Positions 1 to 8,894 of a DNA stretch of 64,000 nt are shown here, piece by piece. The position numbers and the translations under genes are program-made. The stretch is from JBGAJN01 sp044224905 (lineage in GTDB: Bacteria; Verrucomicrobiota; Verrucomicrobiia; Limisphaerales; JBGAJN01), in NCBI GenBank assembly GCA_044224905.1, contig JBGAJN010000002.1, positions 682,001 through 746,000 of the forward strand. The letters are read 5' to 3'. The stretch's first letter is position 1; the number at the start of each line of letters is the position of its first letter. The notes beneath the pieces were generated by a model that had not been told where the DNA came from, did no database searches, and saw only the letters and a program-made list of their open reading frames with translations.

Positions 1-3000
1 CGAACGACGGCGTCGCCACGACCGAATGTAACCCGGCGCTGAAAGTGGTGCCGACATAGGGAGAATTGGTGGTGCCCAACAAGGTGAATGGTGGTCGGCT
101 CTTATTGTTGGTGGCGCCGGCATCAAGTTTCATGACCACGCTGCCTTGAGCCGAGTCCAGGTTCGCGCGGATCGTAAAGTTGGTTGTCCCGAGCCGGGCC
201 GGATCGACGAGTGTGCCGTTGGTGATAGAAAGAAGATCTTGCTGGGTGCCCGCATTGAGCAACGTAAATGTCCGAACGGCGACTGAATTGCTGAAGGTGG
301 GCAAGGTCCACACGTCAATCACTTGACCTGTGTAGGGAAGATTCGTAGCGACGGTGGGGAGGCCGGTGGCGGGCACCAGACCGGCGGGGATTTTTCCAAA
401 CACGCGCCGGAAGGGTTGCATTGGCTGGCGGCGATCATCCTGGGAGGCGATGGGCGTGTCGAGCGTGATGGCCGTGAGATCAAGCCCGCCGTCGGCGCCG
501 CCGACGTGGCAGGTGAGGCAGAAGGAATTGGCCGCCGAATGTGGACGCGGGGCGTTGTGGAAGAGTGGTCCCTCGGGGAAGTGCACGCTCTTGCGTAACG
601 AGATGGTGCCCGCGGGCAAGTTGCCCAGATGCGCTCCTTTGTCCGCACGGTAATCGTGAAAGCTCGCATACCGCGGAAAGTTGGTTTCACCCTGGTTCCG
701 GAGAAAAGTGCTGATTTCGTCGTGTGCCCATTGAGGATAGCGATCCGCGAAACGTGTCTTCCACTCGTTGGTGTAGGTGGAGGGAAGGCCGATAAGTGTG
801 CCCCCGGCGTGGTTGCAAGCAGTCTCGAAATCCACCGCGTGCGCGAAGATTTTGAAGTCGTCTACCCAGCCGCGAAAACCGTTGGTGAGGCTGACGTTTG
901 TCTGGCCCAATGTCAGTGTGCCTGGCGTCAAATGAAACAAGGACGAGTATTGGTCACTCCATCGGTTGTAAAGCAGCCCGTCGAGATGGAGGTCAACTTC
1001 GCTTCCGCTTTTACGAATCTGAAAACCCAAGTGAGCCCAGTCGCGGTCGGGGAACAAATCATCGAGCGCCGAGGGGGGGGCGTTGGTTACCAGCGTCGGC
1101 AAAACAACGCGGTTCAGCACCGTGCCGTTGGCGTCGCGATAAAGGACCTGATTGCGACCGCGCAGCCAGATGCTGCTCGTATCGGGAAAGGTCAATAGGG
1201 TTCGTTCTGTGGCGTCGTCGACGAAACGACAGTCCACAAACACGCCGACGTACCAGTCCTTGGCGAGAACGTTCTGGGGCTGGTTCGTGATGGAGAATTG
1301 CAATCCGTTGGAGCCGGTCAGCCAAAGTCCTTTGCCGTAGAATCCGCCGGTCGCTGCAGGTTCCAGTCGCCCGCCGCCGGTGAGCAATCCGTGCGCGGGA
1401 ATGATCCAACGATTGGTCGTGGCGGTGGCGGCGTTTTGCAACCAAACCGGCAGGTTGAACTGCTTGTTGGTTGTGTTCCAGCCGCTGCGATAGGCGAACG
1501 ATTTTTTGGCCGTCGTGTTGGTGATGGAGAAGTCATAGCTCGCCACTCCCGCCATGTTGGCAACAATGAAGCCGTCCGGATCCACGTAGTCGTCGAACGC
1601 CAGATCATCCGTCTGCTTGCCGTTGCTCATCGTCCAAACCACGTCGCGAATGGTGAGGGGCACGGCGAAGGTTTGATAATTAAATATGTTTTCCAACGAA
1701 TCGATGATCGTGGTGTTGATGTTGTCGCCGCTGGGAAGCCGGTTGTTGGCGCGGCCAGCGCCGAGACGAATCCAGCCGGATTCGTTGTTGAAGGGGCCGC
1801 TGTTGGTCTCGAACAAGTGGACCATCCGTTCAGAGCCGGATGGAAACGAGGCGTCTCCCACCGCGTAGTCCATGTCATTGTTGAGATTGTCGATCATCAC
1901 CATTTTTCCGTGGCTCCAGAGGCCGAGGAAGCAAACGCCCCGTGTGTTGCCGCCGTCCTCGCCGGCGGTGTAGTTGGGCGTTTCTCCCGGGGTGCCGGTT
2001 TGTTCGTATCGGCTGTTGGTCCAGTTCGTCACCCCATTTGTAACTACGGAGTAGTGCAAAGTGTCGCCTACGGAAGTGAAGAACAAATTCTTGGCGTGCC
2101 GATCCATCCACGGATATGTGCCCTCCAAATCCTCGCCATCTGGAATTAGTTTTCCGTCCGCATCTCGAAACGGCGCCATGGCGAACCCGAACTTTTGGTT
2201 GATGCGCGAATCGAACGGCGCGTGGGTTATGGGGATCAAATTCGTCCACATGAGAGGATTGGCAGGGGCGGTATTGGTTGTGCCATCGTCCACGTAGTAG
2301 GAGTACGCAATGTCGGTGCTTTGCGCCTGCCTGTTGGTGTTCAGGTCGGGATCGTACCAGGGCAAGCTCGCACCGGATACGCGCAATATCAGCAAGCGCC
2401 CGTCACCAACAATCACGGGTTCGAACATTTCTGCGCCAAAGGTGAAGACGGGGCCGCCCACGGTTGGACCCGACTTGGTAATCGAACTAATGAACGCGCT
2501 GGAGGTTTTGGCGTTCGTCACTGCCACGCGCACGGGTGTGACAAACAATTGCACCCGATTCGGTAATGCCGAGTAACTGAAGATAGCGAGCACCTTCAGG
2601 TTATAGACATCCTCGCCATTGACGACGGTGGGGTTGTTCGTTACGCCCGCGACATTGATTGCAGGTGTGGGGTCGTATAGCGCGCAGTGGCTGATGTTCC
2701 CGTCGCCTGGCGCGGCGTTGTAAAAGTTTGTCGCGTGAGCCGAAATCGTCCCGAGCGAATATCCGTCGAGGTATTCATAGTTCGTCGCGCTCATGGTGCG
2801 GGAGCTGGCGGGGTTGAGGAGTGTGAAGTTGGTCAACTTCTCCGGCATCATCAGGCAAAACTCCGCGGAGCCCTTTACTCTCAGCCCTACGCGACCGTCC
2901 GCGGTGGTGCGAAACGCCGGAATATGTGGGCGCGTGTGCACGGGGTTGCTGCCTACACCGTTTGTCAGGACACTATTGGTGACCCCGGTAACCTCGCGCC

Positions 3001-3091
3001 AAATTGCGGGAGATTCAGGAAGCGCCGTCTGTGAAAACACGCTGGAGGGGATGGCGATCAGAATAGCACCGACGAACAGGATATAGTTCAT
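1..3091 (-). CDS. Secreted LamG-like protein with one CxxCH motif (partial, 3' end outside window)
   Basis: This frame is open from an ATG at 3091 to the left edge, about 1030 codons, with no stop. It begins with a signal peptide (MNYILFVGAILIAIPSSVFS) and is rich in Thr and Asn, as is usual for large secreted Verrucomicrobia proteins. Residues about 600-740 read like a LamG/concanavalin A-type beta-sandwich, including a stretch WYVGVFVDCRF and a later DFKIFAHAVD. A single CLTCH motif lies at residues 858-862 and could bind c-type haem. The likely role is an exported or surface protein; substrate unknown. No clear Shine-Dalgarno sequence precedes the start. The AraC gene lies 71 bp upstream on the same strand. 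Confidence 0.8.
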   Translation of the reverse strand, partial: MNYILFVGAILIAIPSSVFSQTALPESPAIWREVTGVTNSVLTNGVGSNPVHTRPHIPAFRTTADGRVGLRVKGSAEFCLMMPEKLTNFTLLNPASSRTMSATNYEYLDGYSLGTISAHATNFYNAAPGDGNISHCALYDPTPAINVAGVTNNPTVVNGEDVYNLKVLAIFSYSALPNRVQLFVTPVRVAVTNAKTSSAFISSITKSGPTVGGPVFTFGAEMFEPVIVGDGRLLILRVSGASLPWYDPDLNTNRQAQSTDIAYSYYVDDGTTNTAPANPLMWTNLIPITHAPFDSRINQKFGFAMAPFRDADGKLIPDGEDLEGTYPWMDRHAKNLFFTSVGDTLHYSVVTNGVTNWTNSRYEQTGTPGETPNYTAGEDGGNTRGVCFLGLWSHGKMVMIDNLNNDMDYAVGDASFPSGSERMVHLFETNSGPFNNESGWIRLGAGRANNRLPSGDNINTTIIDSLENIFNYQTFAVPLTIRDVVWTMSNGKQTDDLAFDDYVDPDGFIVANMAGVASYDFSITNTTAKKSFAYRSGWNTTNKQFNLPVWLQNAATATTNRWIIPAHGLLTGGGRLEPAATGGFYGKGLWLTGSNGLQFSITNQPQNVLAKDWYVGVFVDCRFVDDATERTLLTFPDTSSIWLRGRNQVLYRDANGTVLNRVVLPTLVTNAPPSALDDLFPDRDWAHLGFQIRKSGSEVDLHLDGLLYNRWSDQYSSLFHLTPGTLTLGQTNVSLTNGFRGWVDDFKIFAHAVDFETACNHAGGTLIGLPSTYTNEWKTRFADRYPQWAHDEISTFLRNQGETNFPRYASFHDYRADKGAHLGNLPAGTISLRKSVHFPEGPLFHNAPRPHSAANSFCLTCHVGGADGGLDLTAITLDTPIASQDDRRQPMQPFRRVFGKIPAGLVPATGLPTVATNLPYTGQVIDVWTLPTFSNSVAVRTFTLLNAGTQQDLLSITNGTLVDPARLGTTNFTIRANLDSAQGSVVMKLDAGATNNKSRPPFTLLGTTNSPYVGTTFSAGLHSVVATPSF

Positions 3092-3162
3092 GATGAGTGT
3101 GCGGTTGGGATTGCGCGCTCATATATAAGCCGTCCGGCCTTCGATTTCTTGAAGGCTTCGTC

Positions 3163-4158
3163 TTATTTTTTGAATATTTCGCCCGGCTCCACCCACGCGT
3201 CGTGATGCTTGCGGTACGCGAGCGGGGATATCTGATGCTTCTGTTTGAACAAGCGCTGAAGGTGGCTCTGGTCCGAAAAGCCCGTCCGGTGTGCAATCTC
3301 CGCCACGCTGTCGTCGCTTTCACGCAGGAGCCGCGCGGCCCGTTCGAGCCGAAGATCTCTCAGGTAATCACCAAATCCCCAGCCGGTTGTTTCTTTGAAA
3401 AAAACGCGGAACCGGCCGGTGCTCATTCCGACCGCTTTGGCGACCTCGGGCTGAGGAAGAGTGCGGTGACAGTGAACAGAAACATATTCCAAAGCCCGCT
3501 GAAGTCTCGCCTCGCGGTGGGTTCGAGCGGACGAACCTTCCCTGGGTGGCGATGCCTCTTTCGAGACTGCGTTTCCCAAATGAAAGAGAAGCTCCAACAG
3601 GTGAAGTTTGAGCCCCGCGAGTCTCGTAGCCGATGGAGGTTGTTCAAACCAGGCGCGGCAGAAATGCAGCAGCGCACAATGTATTCGGCCTGCGGCGGGA
3701 TGCTCGGCAGCCAGTCGAGGCAATGCCCTTTCCGGACGTCCCTGCCACGCGTCCAAAAACTTTCGATCCACCGGCGACTCCGTCGGCGCGATAGCTGCGG
3801 CTGGAAAGTGGACCACTAGTGCCGTGTGAGAAGTTTCCATCCGCGTGACCCCATGGATTTTCAGAGGATCAACGATGACCAGATCGCCGGAGCTGAACGG
3901 GAAAACTGAACTTCCAACCCGCACTTCACCGCGACCGCTGAGAGCGACGAAAAATTCGTAGTAGTCGTGCCAGTGCATCCAATTATCCCCAACCAATCGC
4001 CGGTGGTCAGGATACTCTTGAATGCCGACGCGCAGGGGCAGGTCAGTGGGGAACTCTCGTGCGAGGTAGCGACGGCCATCGATGCGCCCTTCCCAGATAA
4101 AGCGCTCCCGCTTTTGCTTTGCCAAAAAGGCCAGCATTTCCCGCGTGTCGTGGTTCAT
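3163..4158 (-). CDS. AraC-family transcriptional regulator
   Basis: This 331-residue protein has the usual AraC plan: an N-terminal cupin-like sensing domain (about residues 40-150, containing HWHDYYEFFVALSGRGEVRV) and two C-terminal helix-turn-helix motifs (about 225-325). The HTH part reads PEVAKAVGMSTGRFRVFFKE followed by VAEIAHRTGFSDQSHLQRLF, close to family consensus. Such proteins usually sense a sugar or sugar derivative and activate nearby catabolic genes. It lies downstream of the SDR/DUF1080/Gfo-Idh block on the same strand, so that block and the LamG-like gene are the natural candidate targets. The ligand cannot be read from sequence. Confidence 0.9.
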   Translation of the reverse strand: MNHDTREMLAFLAKQKRERFIWEGRIDGRRYLAREFPTDLPLRVGIQEYPDHRRLVGDNWMHWHDYYEFFVALSGRGEVRVGSSVFPFSSGDLVIVDPLKIHGVTRMETSHTALVVHFPAAAIAPTESPVDRKFLDAWQGRPERALPRLAAEHPAAGRIHCALLHFCRAWFEQPPSATRLAGLKLHLLELLFHLGNAVSKEASPPREGSSARTHREARLQRALEYVSVHCHRTLPQPEVAKAVGMSTGRFRVFFKETTGWGFGDYLRDLRLERAARLLRESDDSVAEIAHRTGFSDQSHLQRLFKQKHQISPLAYRKHHDAWVEPGEIFKK

Positions 4159-4296
4159 GGGGCACCGAATTCAAACACGACGCTATCAGGTCCCGCAAGA
4201 TTTGATGGAATTCGCGGACTTCCGCGCAGCTCAATACGGCGATCGAACAATCATCGAGCGCTCGATGATTTCCGAATGCCTTTGAGGCCGGCTCGG

Positions 4297-5079
4297 TTAC
4301 TTGATGCCGTGAGAAATCTTTGGGCCGATGGTATGGCCACCGTCGCACACGAGCGTGTGACCGGTGATCATGTCGGCGGAGATCAGGGCGAGGATTGCGG
4401 CGGCGATATCGTCAGGCGTTGAGACTTTTCCGAGCAAGGCTTGTGCGGCTTTGGCTTGCTTGGCGGCTTCGTAATCCGCGCCGAGCCCGTTGCGCAACCA
4501 TTCACCTTCGATGAATCCGGGTGCGACGGCATTGACGCGAATCTTCGGTCCCAGCGTGCGTGCGAGTGAAAGCGTGAGATTGATTACGCCCGCTTTCGAA
4601 GCGCAGTAAGGAATGGAACTTCCCGCGCCGGTGATGCCAGCCACGCTTGCGACACTCACAATGACTCCGTCGCCGCTCGCCTCGAGGTAAGGTCGCGCGG
4701 CGCGTGCGCATTGGAATGGGCCCTTGAGATTCGTGGCAAAGATGCTCGACCAATCGGCATCCGTGACCGCGTCGAGATCCGGGAAGTTGATGAAGCGCGT
4801 TGTGCCGGCGTTGTTGACGAGAATGTCGAGTCGTCCGAATTCATTCGCGGCGCGTTCCATCATGCCGCGGCACACGTTGTCGTCGGCCACACTGCCTTGG
4901 AAGCTGATCGCACGTCCGCCGAGCGCGGCGATCTCGTCGGCCGTTTCCTCAGCGGCGCGATGCGACGTGTTGTAATTGATCAGGACCGAGCAGCCACCGC
5001 GTGCGAGCGCGAGTGCGGTGGCGCGACCGACGCCACGTGCGGCACCGGTAACTACAGCAGCTTTTCCTTGGAGGTTCAT
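4297..5079 (-). CDS. Short-chain dehydrogenase/reductase (classical SDR)
   Basis: A 260-residue classical SDR. It has the NAD(P)-binding glycine motif TGAARGVG near residue 11, the NNAG motif near residue 90, a catalytic Ser in SVASVAG and the YxxxK pair in YCASKAG. The C-terminal region ends with DGGHTIG, as in FabG-like proteins. Length matches the family. The substrate is unknown; the neighbouring oxidoreductases suggest a sugar or polyol, but a FabG-type 3-oxoacyl reductase cannot be excluded. It lies 58 bp downstream of a small unknown gene on the same strand. Confidence 0.9.
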   Translation of the reverse strand: MNLQGKAAVVTGAARGVGRATALALARGGCSVLINYNTSHRAAEETADEIAALGGRAISFQGSVADDNVCRGMMERAANEFGRLDILVNNAGTTRFINFPDLDAVTDADWSSIFATNLKGPFQCARAARPYLEASGDGVIVSVASVAGITGAGSSIPYCASKAGVINLTLSLARTLGPKIRVNAVAPGFIEGEWLRNGLGADYEAAKQAKAAQALLGKVSTPDDIAAAILALISADMITGHTLVCDGGHTIGPKISHGIK

Positions 5080-5137
5080 GCGAGATGGTTGGCGGTGAAC
5101 TTGAAAACGAGGTTGAGCTGCGTTTTCACGCGTCGTT

Positions 5138-5386
5138 TCAGTTGCGGCGAAAGCGCTCCGGTGTGCCGGTGAGCAACGGAGAGGTCAACTTGAGATACTC
5201 CTTCGCCGCGACGGCGAAGGATTCCTCGGTGCTGGCGCTGATGTCTTGCAACAGATCCATGATGTCACGCTGTTCGTGCGGCGGCATTTCGAGTGCGAAC
5301 ATCGCGTTGCGCGCCCATTCAAGAACGTCCGCGTAACTCAGCCGACCGTCGAGGTACGCTGCAATCTGCGCCGAGCAATCGCTCAT
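5138..5386 (-). CDS. Small conserved-looking protein of unknown function
   Basis: An 82-residue protein starting MSDCSAQIAAYLDGRLSYAD; an in-frame ATG at 5404 would add six residues. I do not recognise a family. It is acidic and probably all helical (LEWARNAMFALEMPPHEQRD, then DLLQDISASTEESFAVAAKE). It sits between the DUF1080 and SDR genes on the same strand with short gaps. Normal codon use and amphipathic helices argue that it is a real gene. The same frame stays open upstream into the DUF1080 gene, but that part is arginine/histidine-rich shadow sequence. Confidence 0.55.
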   Translation of the reverse strand: MSDCSAQIAAYLDGRLSYADVLEWARNAMFALEMPPHEQRDIMDLLQDISASTEESFAVAAKEYLKLTSPLLTGTPERFRRN

Positions 5387-5439
5387 GGTGATGCGGTTCA
5401 ACATTATCGAATGCGCGGGCGGATCGCTCGCATGGTGAC

Positions 5440-6120
5440 TTACAGTTCTTTGATCCGGATGTTGCGCCAGCGGACTTCTTCGCCGGGCGTCTTCTTGCCG
5501 ATGCCGTGGACTTGTAGCGCGATGATACCCTTTGGCGTCATGCCGTCTTTGAAGTCGGCGGCTTTCACTCCGTTGATCCAAGTTTGAATGTGTTCGCCTT
5601 TGCACTCGATGCGCGCCTTGTTCCACTCACCGTTCTTGAACGCCTTGCGCGCTTCTTCGTTGTTCTTCAGATCGAAGAGCCAGCCGCGGCGTGCTTCGTC
5701 GTAGACACCGGCGGTGTAGGCGCGCGCCGAGGGATCGATCTCATATTGGTAGCCAAACACGCGGTCGGCTTCGAACTTCTTCTTCTTGCCGTTGATCTCC
5801 GTCGTGAATTCCTTCTCGGAAAACTCGCTGCGGAATTGCACGCCGGAGTTCATTTCCTTGGCGACGTTGAACTCGAACTCGAGGATGAAGTCGCCGTATT
5901 TCTTCTTCGTGCAGAGGAATGAATTGCCCGTGCCGGACACGGTCTTGCCGACGACGCAGCCGTCCTCGACACGATACTCAGCCTTGCCGCTGTGTTGTTC
6001 CCAGCCGTCGAGGTTTTTGCCGTTGAAGAGGGGTTTGAATCCGTCGCCCTTGTCGGCGGCGAGGGCGATTGAAGCCGTCGCGAATGCGAGTGCGGCGAGC
6101 GCGATGAATGTGCGTTTCAT
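5440..6120 (-). CDS. Secreted DUF1080 (3-keto-disaccharide hydrolase family) protein
   Basis: A 226-residue protein with a signal peptide (MKRTFIALAALAFATASIAL, cleavage near residue 22) followed by one DUF1080/PF06439 domain. The domain starts GFKPLFNGKNLDGWEQHSGK, a hallmark of the family, and has a concanavalin A-like fold. Family members act on 3-keto sugars or bind carbohydrates in the periplasm. The adjacent Tat-exported Gfo/Idh proteins could supply the 3-keto substrate, so the pair probably acts in oxidative glycoside breakdown. The exact substrate is not visible. The next gene upstream on this strand ends 47 bp away. Confidence 0.88.
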   Translation of the reverse strand: MKRTFIALAALAFATASIALAADKGDGFKPLFNGKNLDGWEQHSGKAEYRVEDGCVVGKTVSGTGNSFLCTKKKYGDFILEFEFNVAKEMNSGVQFRSEFSEKEFTTEINGKKKKFEADRVFGYQYEIDPSARAYTAGVYDEARRGWLFDLKNNEEARKAFKNGEWNKARIECKGEHIQTWINGVKAADFKDGMTPKGIIALQVHGIGKKTPGEEVRWRNIRIKEL

Positions 6121-6167
6121 ATTTTGTATAAAAATTGTTTCGAGAGAATAGCCGGCGCGGTTTGGTT

Positions 6168-7502
6168 TTACAGTCCTTTCACTTCCCAGCCCTTGCGGTA
6201 CGTGCGGCGGACGAATTGGTTCGCGTCGCTCACGTTGGTGAACTTCAACTTTGCTGCATCCCAGTCCAGTGTCGTCTTTGGGAAACGCGTTGCCACGCCG
6301 CCGAGCAACACGGCTTCGGTGAGCGGGCCGGCGTAATCGAAGCTCGCGGAAGTCTTGCCATTGCCGCGACAGGCTTCGGCAAATTGCGTCCAGTGATTCT
6401 GCGGCGGCAGCTCGGGCATCTTGAAATCTGCGAATTGCGCGTGCGGCAAGAGGATCGGCTTCGCGACGTGCGGTAGGACCATTACGCCTTTGGTGCCAAT
6501 GAAGATTGAGCCCTGGCTGGGAAGTTTCTCCTCGCCGATGAGCGCCTTGATTTCCGCGGGCGGACGTTGATCGCCGTCGTACCAGACGACTTTCACCGTC
6601 TCGCCTTCAGTCACGCGCGTGCCGGGGAAGATGTAATGGATCACCGCGTCGGTGGCCCAGTTCGTTGCGCTCGGCGACGGACCTTCAGAGCGCACGGACA
6701 ACGGCGCGGTGAGCGCGAGCGCTTTGAAAACGGGATCGTAAATGTGGCAACCCATGTCGCCGAATGTGCCGGTGCCGAAGTCGAGGCGTTTGCGCCAGTT
6801 GCCCGGATGATAGTAACCGCCGCCGATGAACGGACGCGTCGCGGTGACGCCGAGCCAGAGATCCCAATTGAATCCGGCGGGCACGGGATCGTGCTTGTCG
6901 GGCAAAGGCAGGGAGTCGCCCCATTTCTTGCTGCTCCACGTGTGGACTTCCTTCACTTTGCCGATGACGAGGTCCTGAATGAGTTTCACCGCGAGGCGAT
7001 ACTCGAGGCTGGAGTGAACTTGAATGCCCATTTGCGTGACGAGTTTTTGCTCATGCGCGAAGAGGCGCATCTGGCGGGACTCATAGATGTCATGGGTGAG
7101 CGGCTTCTGTCCGTAAACATTCAGCCCGAGTTGCATTGCCGACATGCCGATTGGGGCGTGCATGTGATCGGGCGTGGAGACGTTCACGGAGTCGAGGTTC
7201 TTGTGCTCCTTGTCGAGCAACTCGCGCCAGTCCTGATAAATCTTCACGTCGGGAAACTTCTTCTTCAGGTCGACCGCGCGGCTCTCGTCCACCTCCGCGG
7301 CGGCGACAAGTCTTACGAAAGGATTCGCGGTCAAACCATTGATGTCCGAGCGCGCCATGCCGGCGGCGCCGAAGCTGGCGTGGCGAAGAGTTCCGCTGGG
7401 CGAAGCCGCGAGCAATCCGCGCGTGACGAACGGTGCGGTGATGCCGGCGACGCCGAGTTGTTTGAGGAAAGAACGACGATTAACGATGAGTTGGTTTTTC
7501 AT
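6168..7502 (-). CDS. Tat-exported Gfo/Idh/MocA oxidoreductase
   Basis: A 444-residue protein. I place the start at 7502, because it gives a clean Tat signal with RRSFLK at about residues 9-14 and a hydrophobic stretch after it; an upstream ATG at 7565 would bury that signal. The Rossmann domain follows, with ASFGAAGMARSD in place of the usual GxGxxG and VSTPDHMHAP near residue 125. The usual EKP motif is QKP here (GQKPLTHD). The C-terminal half is the Gfo/Idh alpha/beta domain. It probably carries a tightly bound NAD(P) and oxidises or epimerises a sugar outside the cytoplasm. It lies between two DUF1080 genes. Confidence 0.88.
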   Translation of the reverse strand: MKNQLIVNRRSFLKQLGVAGITAPFVTRGLLAASPSGTLRHASFGAAGMARSDINGLTANPFVRLVAAAEVDESRAVDLKKKFPDVKIYQDWRELLDKEHKNLDSVNVSTPDHMHAPIGMSAMQLGLNVYGQKPLTHDIYESRQMRLFAHEQKLVTQMGIQVHSSLEYRLAVKLIQDLVIGKVKEVHTWSSKKWGDSLPLPDKHDPVPAGFNWDLWLGVTATRPFIGGGYYHPGNWRKRLDFGTGTFGDMGCHIYDPVFKALALTAPLSVRSEGPSPSATNWATDAVIHYIFPGTRVTEGETVKVVWYDGDQRPPAEIKALIGEEKLPSQGSIFIGTKGVMVLPHVAKPILLPHAQFADFKMPELPPQNHWTQFAEACRGNGKTSASFDYAGPLTEAVLLGGVATRFPKTTLDWDAAKLKFTNVSDANQFVRRTYRKGWEVKGL

Positions 7503-7591
7503 GTGAGTGTTTTTCAGGACGGTGTCTGAGGAATGAACGCGCGGGTGCTCGATGCTCGGAGACAAGTGATGAGAAACGAGCCAATGATCGA

Positions 7592-8347
7592 CTAGTTCAA
7601 TTCCTTGATCGAAATGTTGCGGAACTGCATGAGGCTCGAGGCGGGGCTGAGTTCGCCGGTCTTGGGATTCTTTCCGCCGTGATGTTGCAAGGCGAGCGCG
7701 CCCTTCTCCGGCACGCCGGGAAGTTGCGCGTGATCAATCACCGTCTTGCCGTTGAGCACGACCGTGAGGCGATCGCCCTTCATCGTGATTTCAAACGTGT
7801 TCCATTCGCCGACCGGTTTGTCGGCTTTCATCTTGGGCGTCACGCCGGCGCGAACTTCGGGCGGCATCGTCTTGTCCATGCGGTAGCCGTAAACTTCGCC
7901 GGAGCCGATCGGCCAGCACCAGATGTTGAGCTGGGATTTCGATGAGCCACGGAGGTAGATGCCGGAATCGGCGTTCGGCGTTGGCGTGATGATGTCCTTG
8001 TCGTCGGGGCCTTTCTTGTGCGTGCCGTCGGGGAGCACGGTGGGCACGGGATAAAGGCCGGTCGTCTGCTTGATGCGCCAATCGATGCGCAGGACGAAGT
8101 CCTTGTATTCCTTCTCCGTCCACAGGTGCTTTTCGCCTTTGGCCTCGCTAAGCGAATCGTAATCGATCACGCCATCGAGAACTTTCCAGTGGCCATTGTC
8201 GCCCGTGGGAACTTTCCAGCCGCTGAGATCCTTGCCGTTGAAAAGGGAGGTAAAACCCTTGGCGGATTCAGCGAAGCCGAGCTGTGGCAACAAATAGACA
8301 GCAGCGACGAGGAGACAGTTGAACGGCTTTCTCAGTATGCGGGGCAT
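7592..8347 (-). CDS. Secreted DUF1080 (3-keto-disaccharide hydrolase family) protein, second copy
   Basis: A 251-residue protein with an N-terminal signal (LLVAAVYLLPQLGFA) and a DUF1080 domain starting KGFTSLFNGKDLSGWKVPTG. It contains NADSGIYLRGSSKSQLNIWC, typical of this family. It is a diverged paralogue of the DUF1080 gene at 5440, with an extra insertion around GTHKKGPDDKDI. Two copies interleaved with two Gfo/Idh genes suggest a pathway acting on more than one linkage or sugar. The copies differ enough that they probably have different specificities. Confidence 0.88.
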   Translation of the reverse strand: MPRILRKPFNCLLVAAVYLLPQLGFAESAKGFTSLFNGKDLSGWKVPTGDNGHWKVLDGVIDYDSLSEAKGEKHLWTEKEYKDFVLRIDWRIKQTTGLYPVPTVLPDGTHKKGPDDKDIITPTPNADSGIYLRGSSKSQLNIWCWPIGSGEVYGYRMDKTMPPEVRAGVTPKMKADKPVGEWNTFEITMKGDRLTVVLNGKTVIDHAQLPGVPEKGALALQHHGGKNPKTGELSPASSLMQFRNISIKELN

Positions 8348-8444
8348 AGCTGATGGACGGAGAAAGCCCGAGGCTATTCAGGTTGCGGGAGGACAACCTG
8401 CCGGACGCGGCGACTGCTGTAAGGTGGACGACGGGTTTTGCGTA

Positions 8445-8765
8445 CTAGTCCTTGTCCTTTTCTTTGCCTTTGCCCTTTTCTTTGTCGTCGTCCTTCTCTT
8501 TGCACTCTCCCAAGGTGTCGCCGTGCTTTAGGTGCGCGCTGACGGCCGCCAAGCTCACCGTGATGGTGTGGCCGTTGTGGCATATTTTCACTTTGGGTTC
8601 GATGGGGGTCATTTCCTCTTGCTTGTGTTCCTTCTTGTCGTCTCCCTCTTGTTTCTTGTCGTCGGCGCGCGAATCAGGCGTCGATAAGGGAGAGGTGAGG
8701 AAGAGCGCACTGAAAACAAGTGCAGCGAGTCGAATGGCTGGTGGTGTGGTGGTGGTTGGGTTCAT
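8445..8765 (-). CDS. Small secreted protein with ICHNGHTI...HGDxxGxC motif and charged tail
   Basis: A 106-residue protein starting at 8765, where a signal peptide (AIRLAALVFSALFLTSPLS) follows directly. The mature part has a Lys/Asp/Glu-rich stretch, then KVKICHNGHTITVSLAAVSA and HLKHGDTLGEC, then a tail of repeated KD/EK residues. The Cys/His-rich motif recurs in secreted proteins of several phyla, often next to HYR or Ig-like domains, but here it stands alone. Two Cys and four His could bind a metal or form a disulphide; that is inference. Function unknown. Confidence 0.7.
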   Translation of the reverse strand: MNPTTTTPPAIRLAALVFSALFLTSPLSTPDSRADDKKQEGDDKKEHKQEEMTPIEPKVKICHNGHTITVSLAAVSAHLKHGDTLGECKEKDDDKEKGKGKEKDKD

Positions 8766-8894
8766 AACTATGCTTACCGAGTGGTTTCTTGAGTCAAGAA
8801 CCTGCTTACGCTCATCGAATTCGAAAAGCAATCGGAATCAGCGGGTGATTTACCCTGCCGAATGCTTAATCAACCGCAACAATGACGGCCTTTT

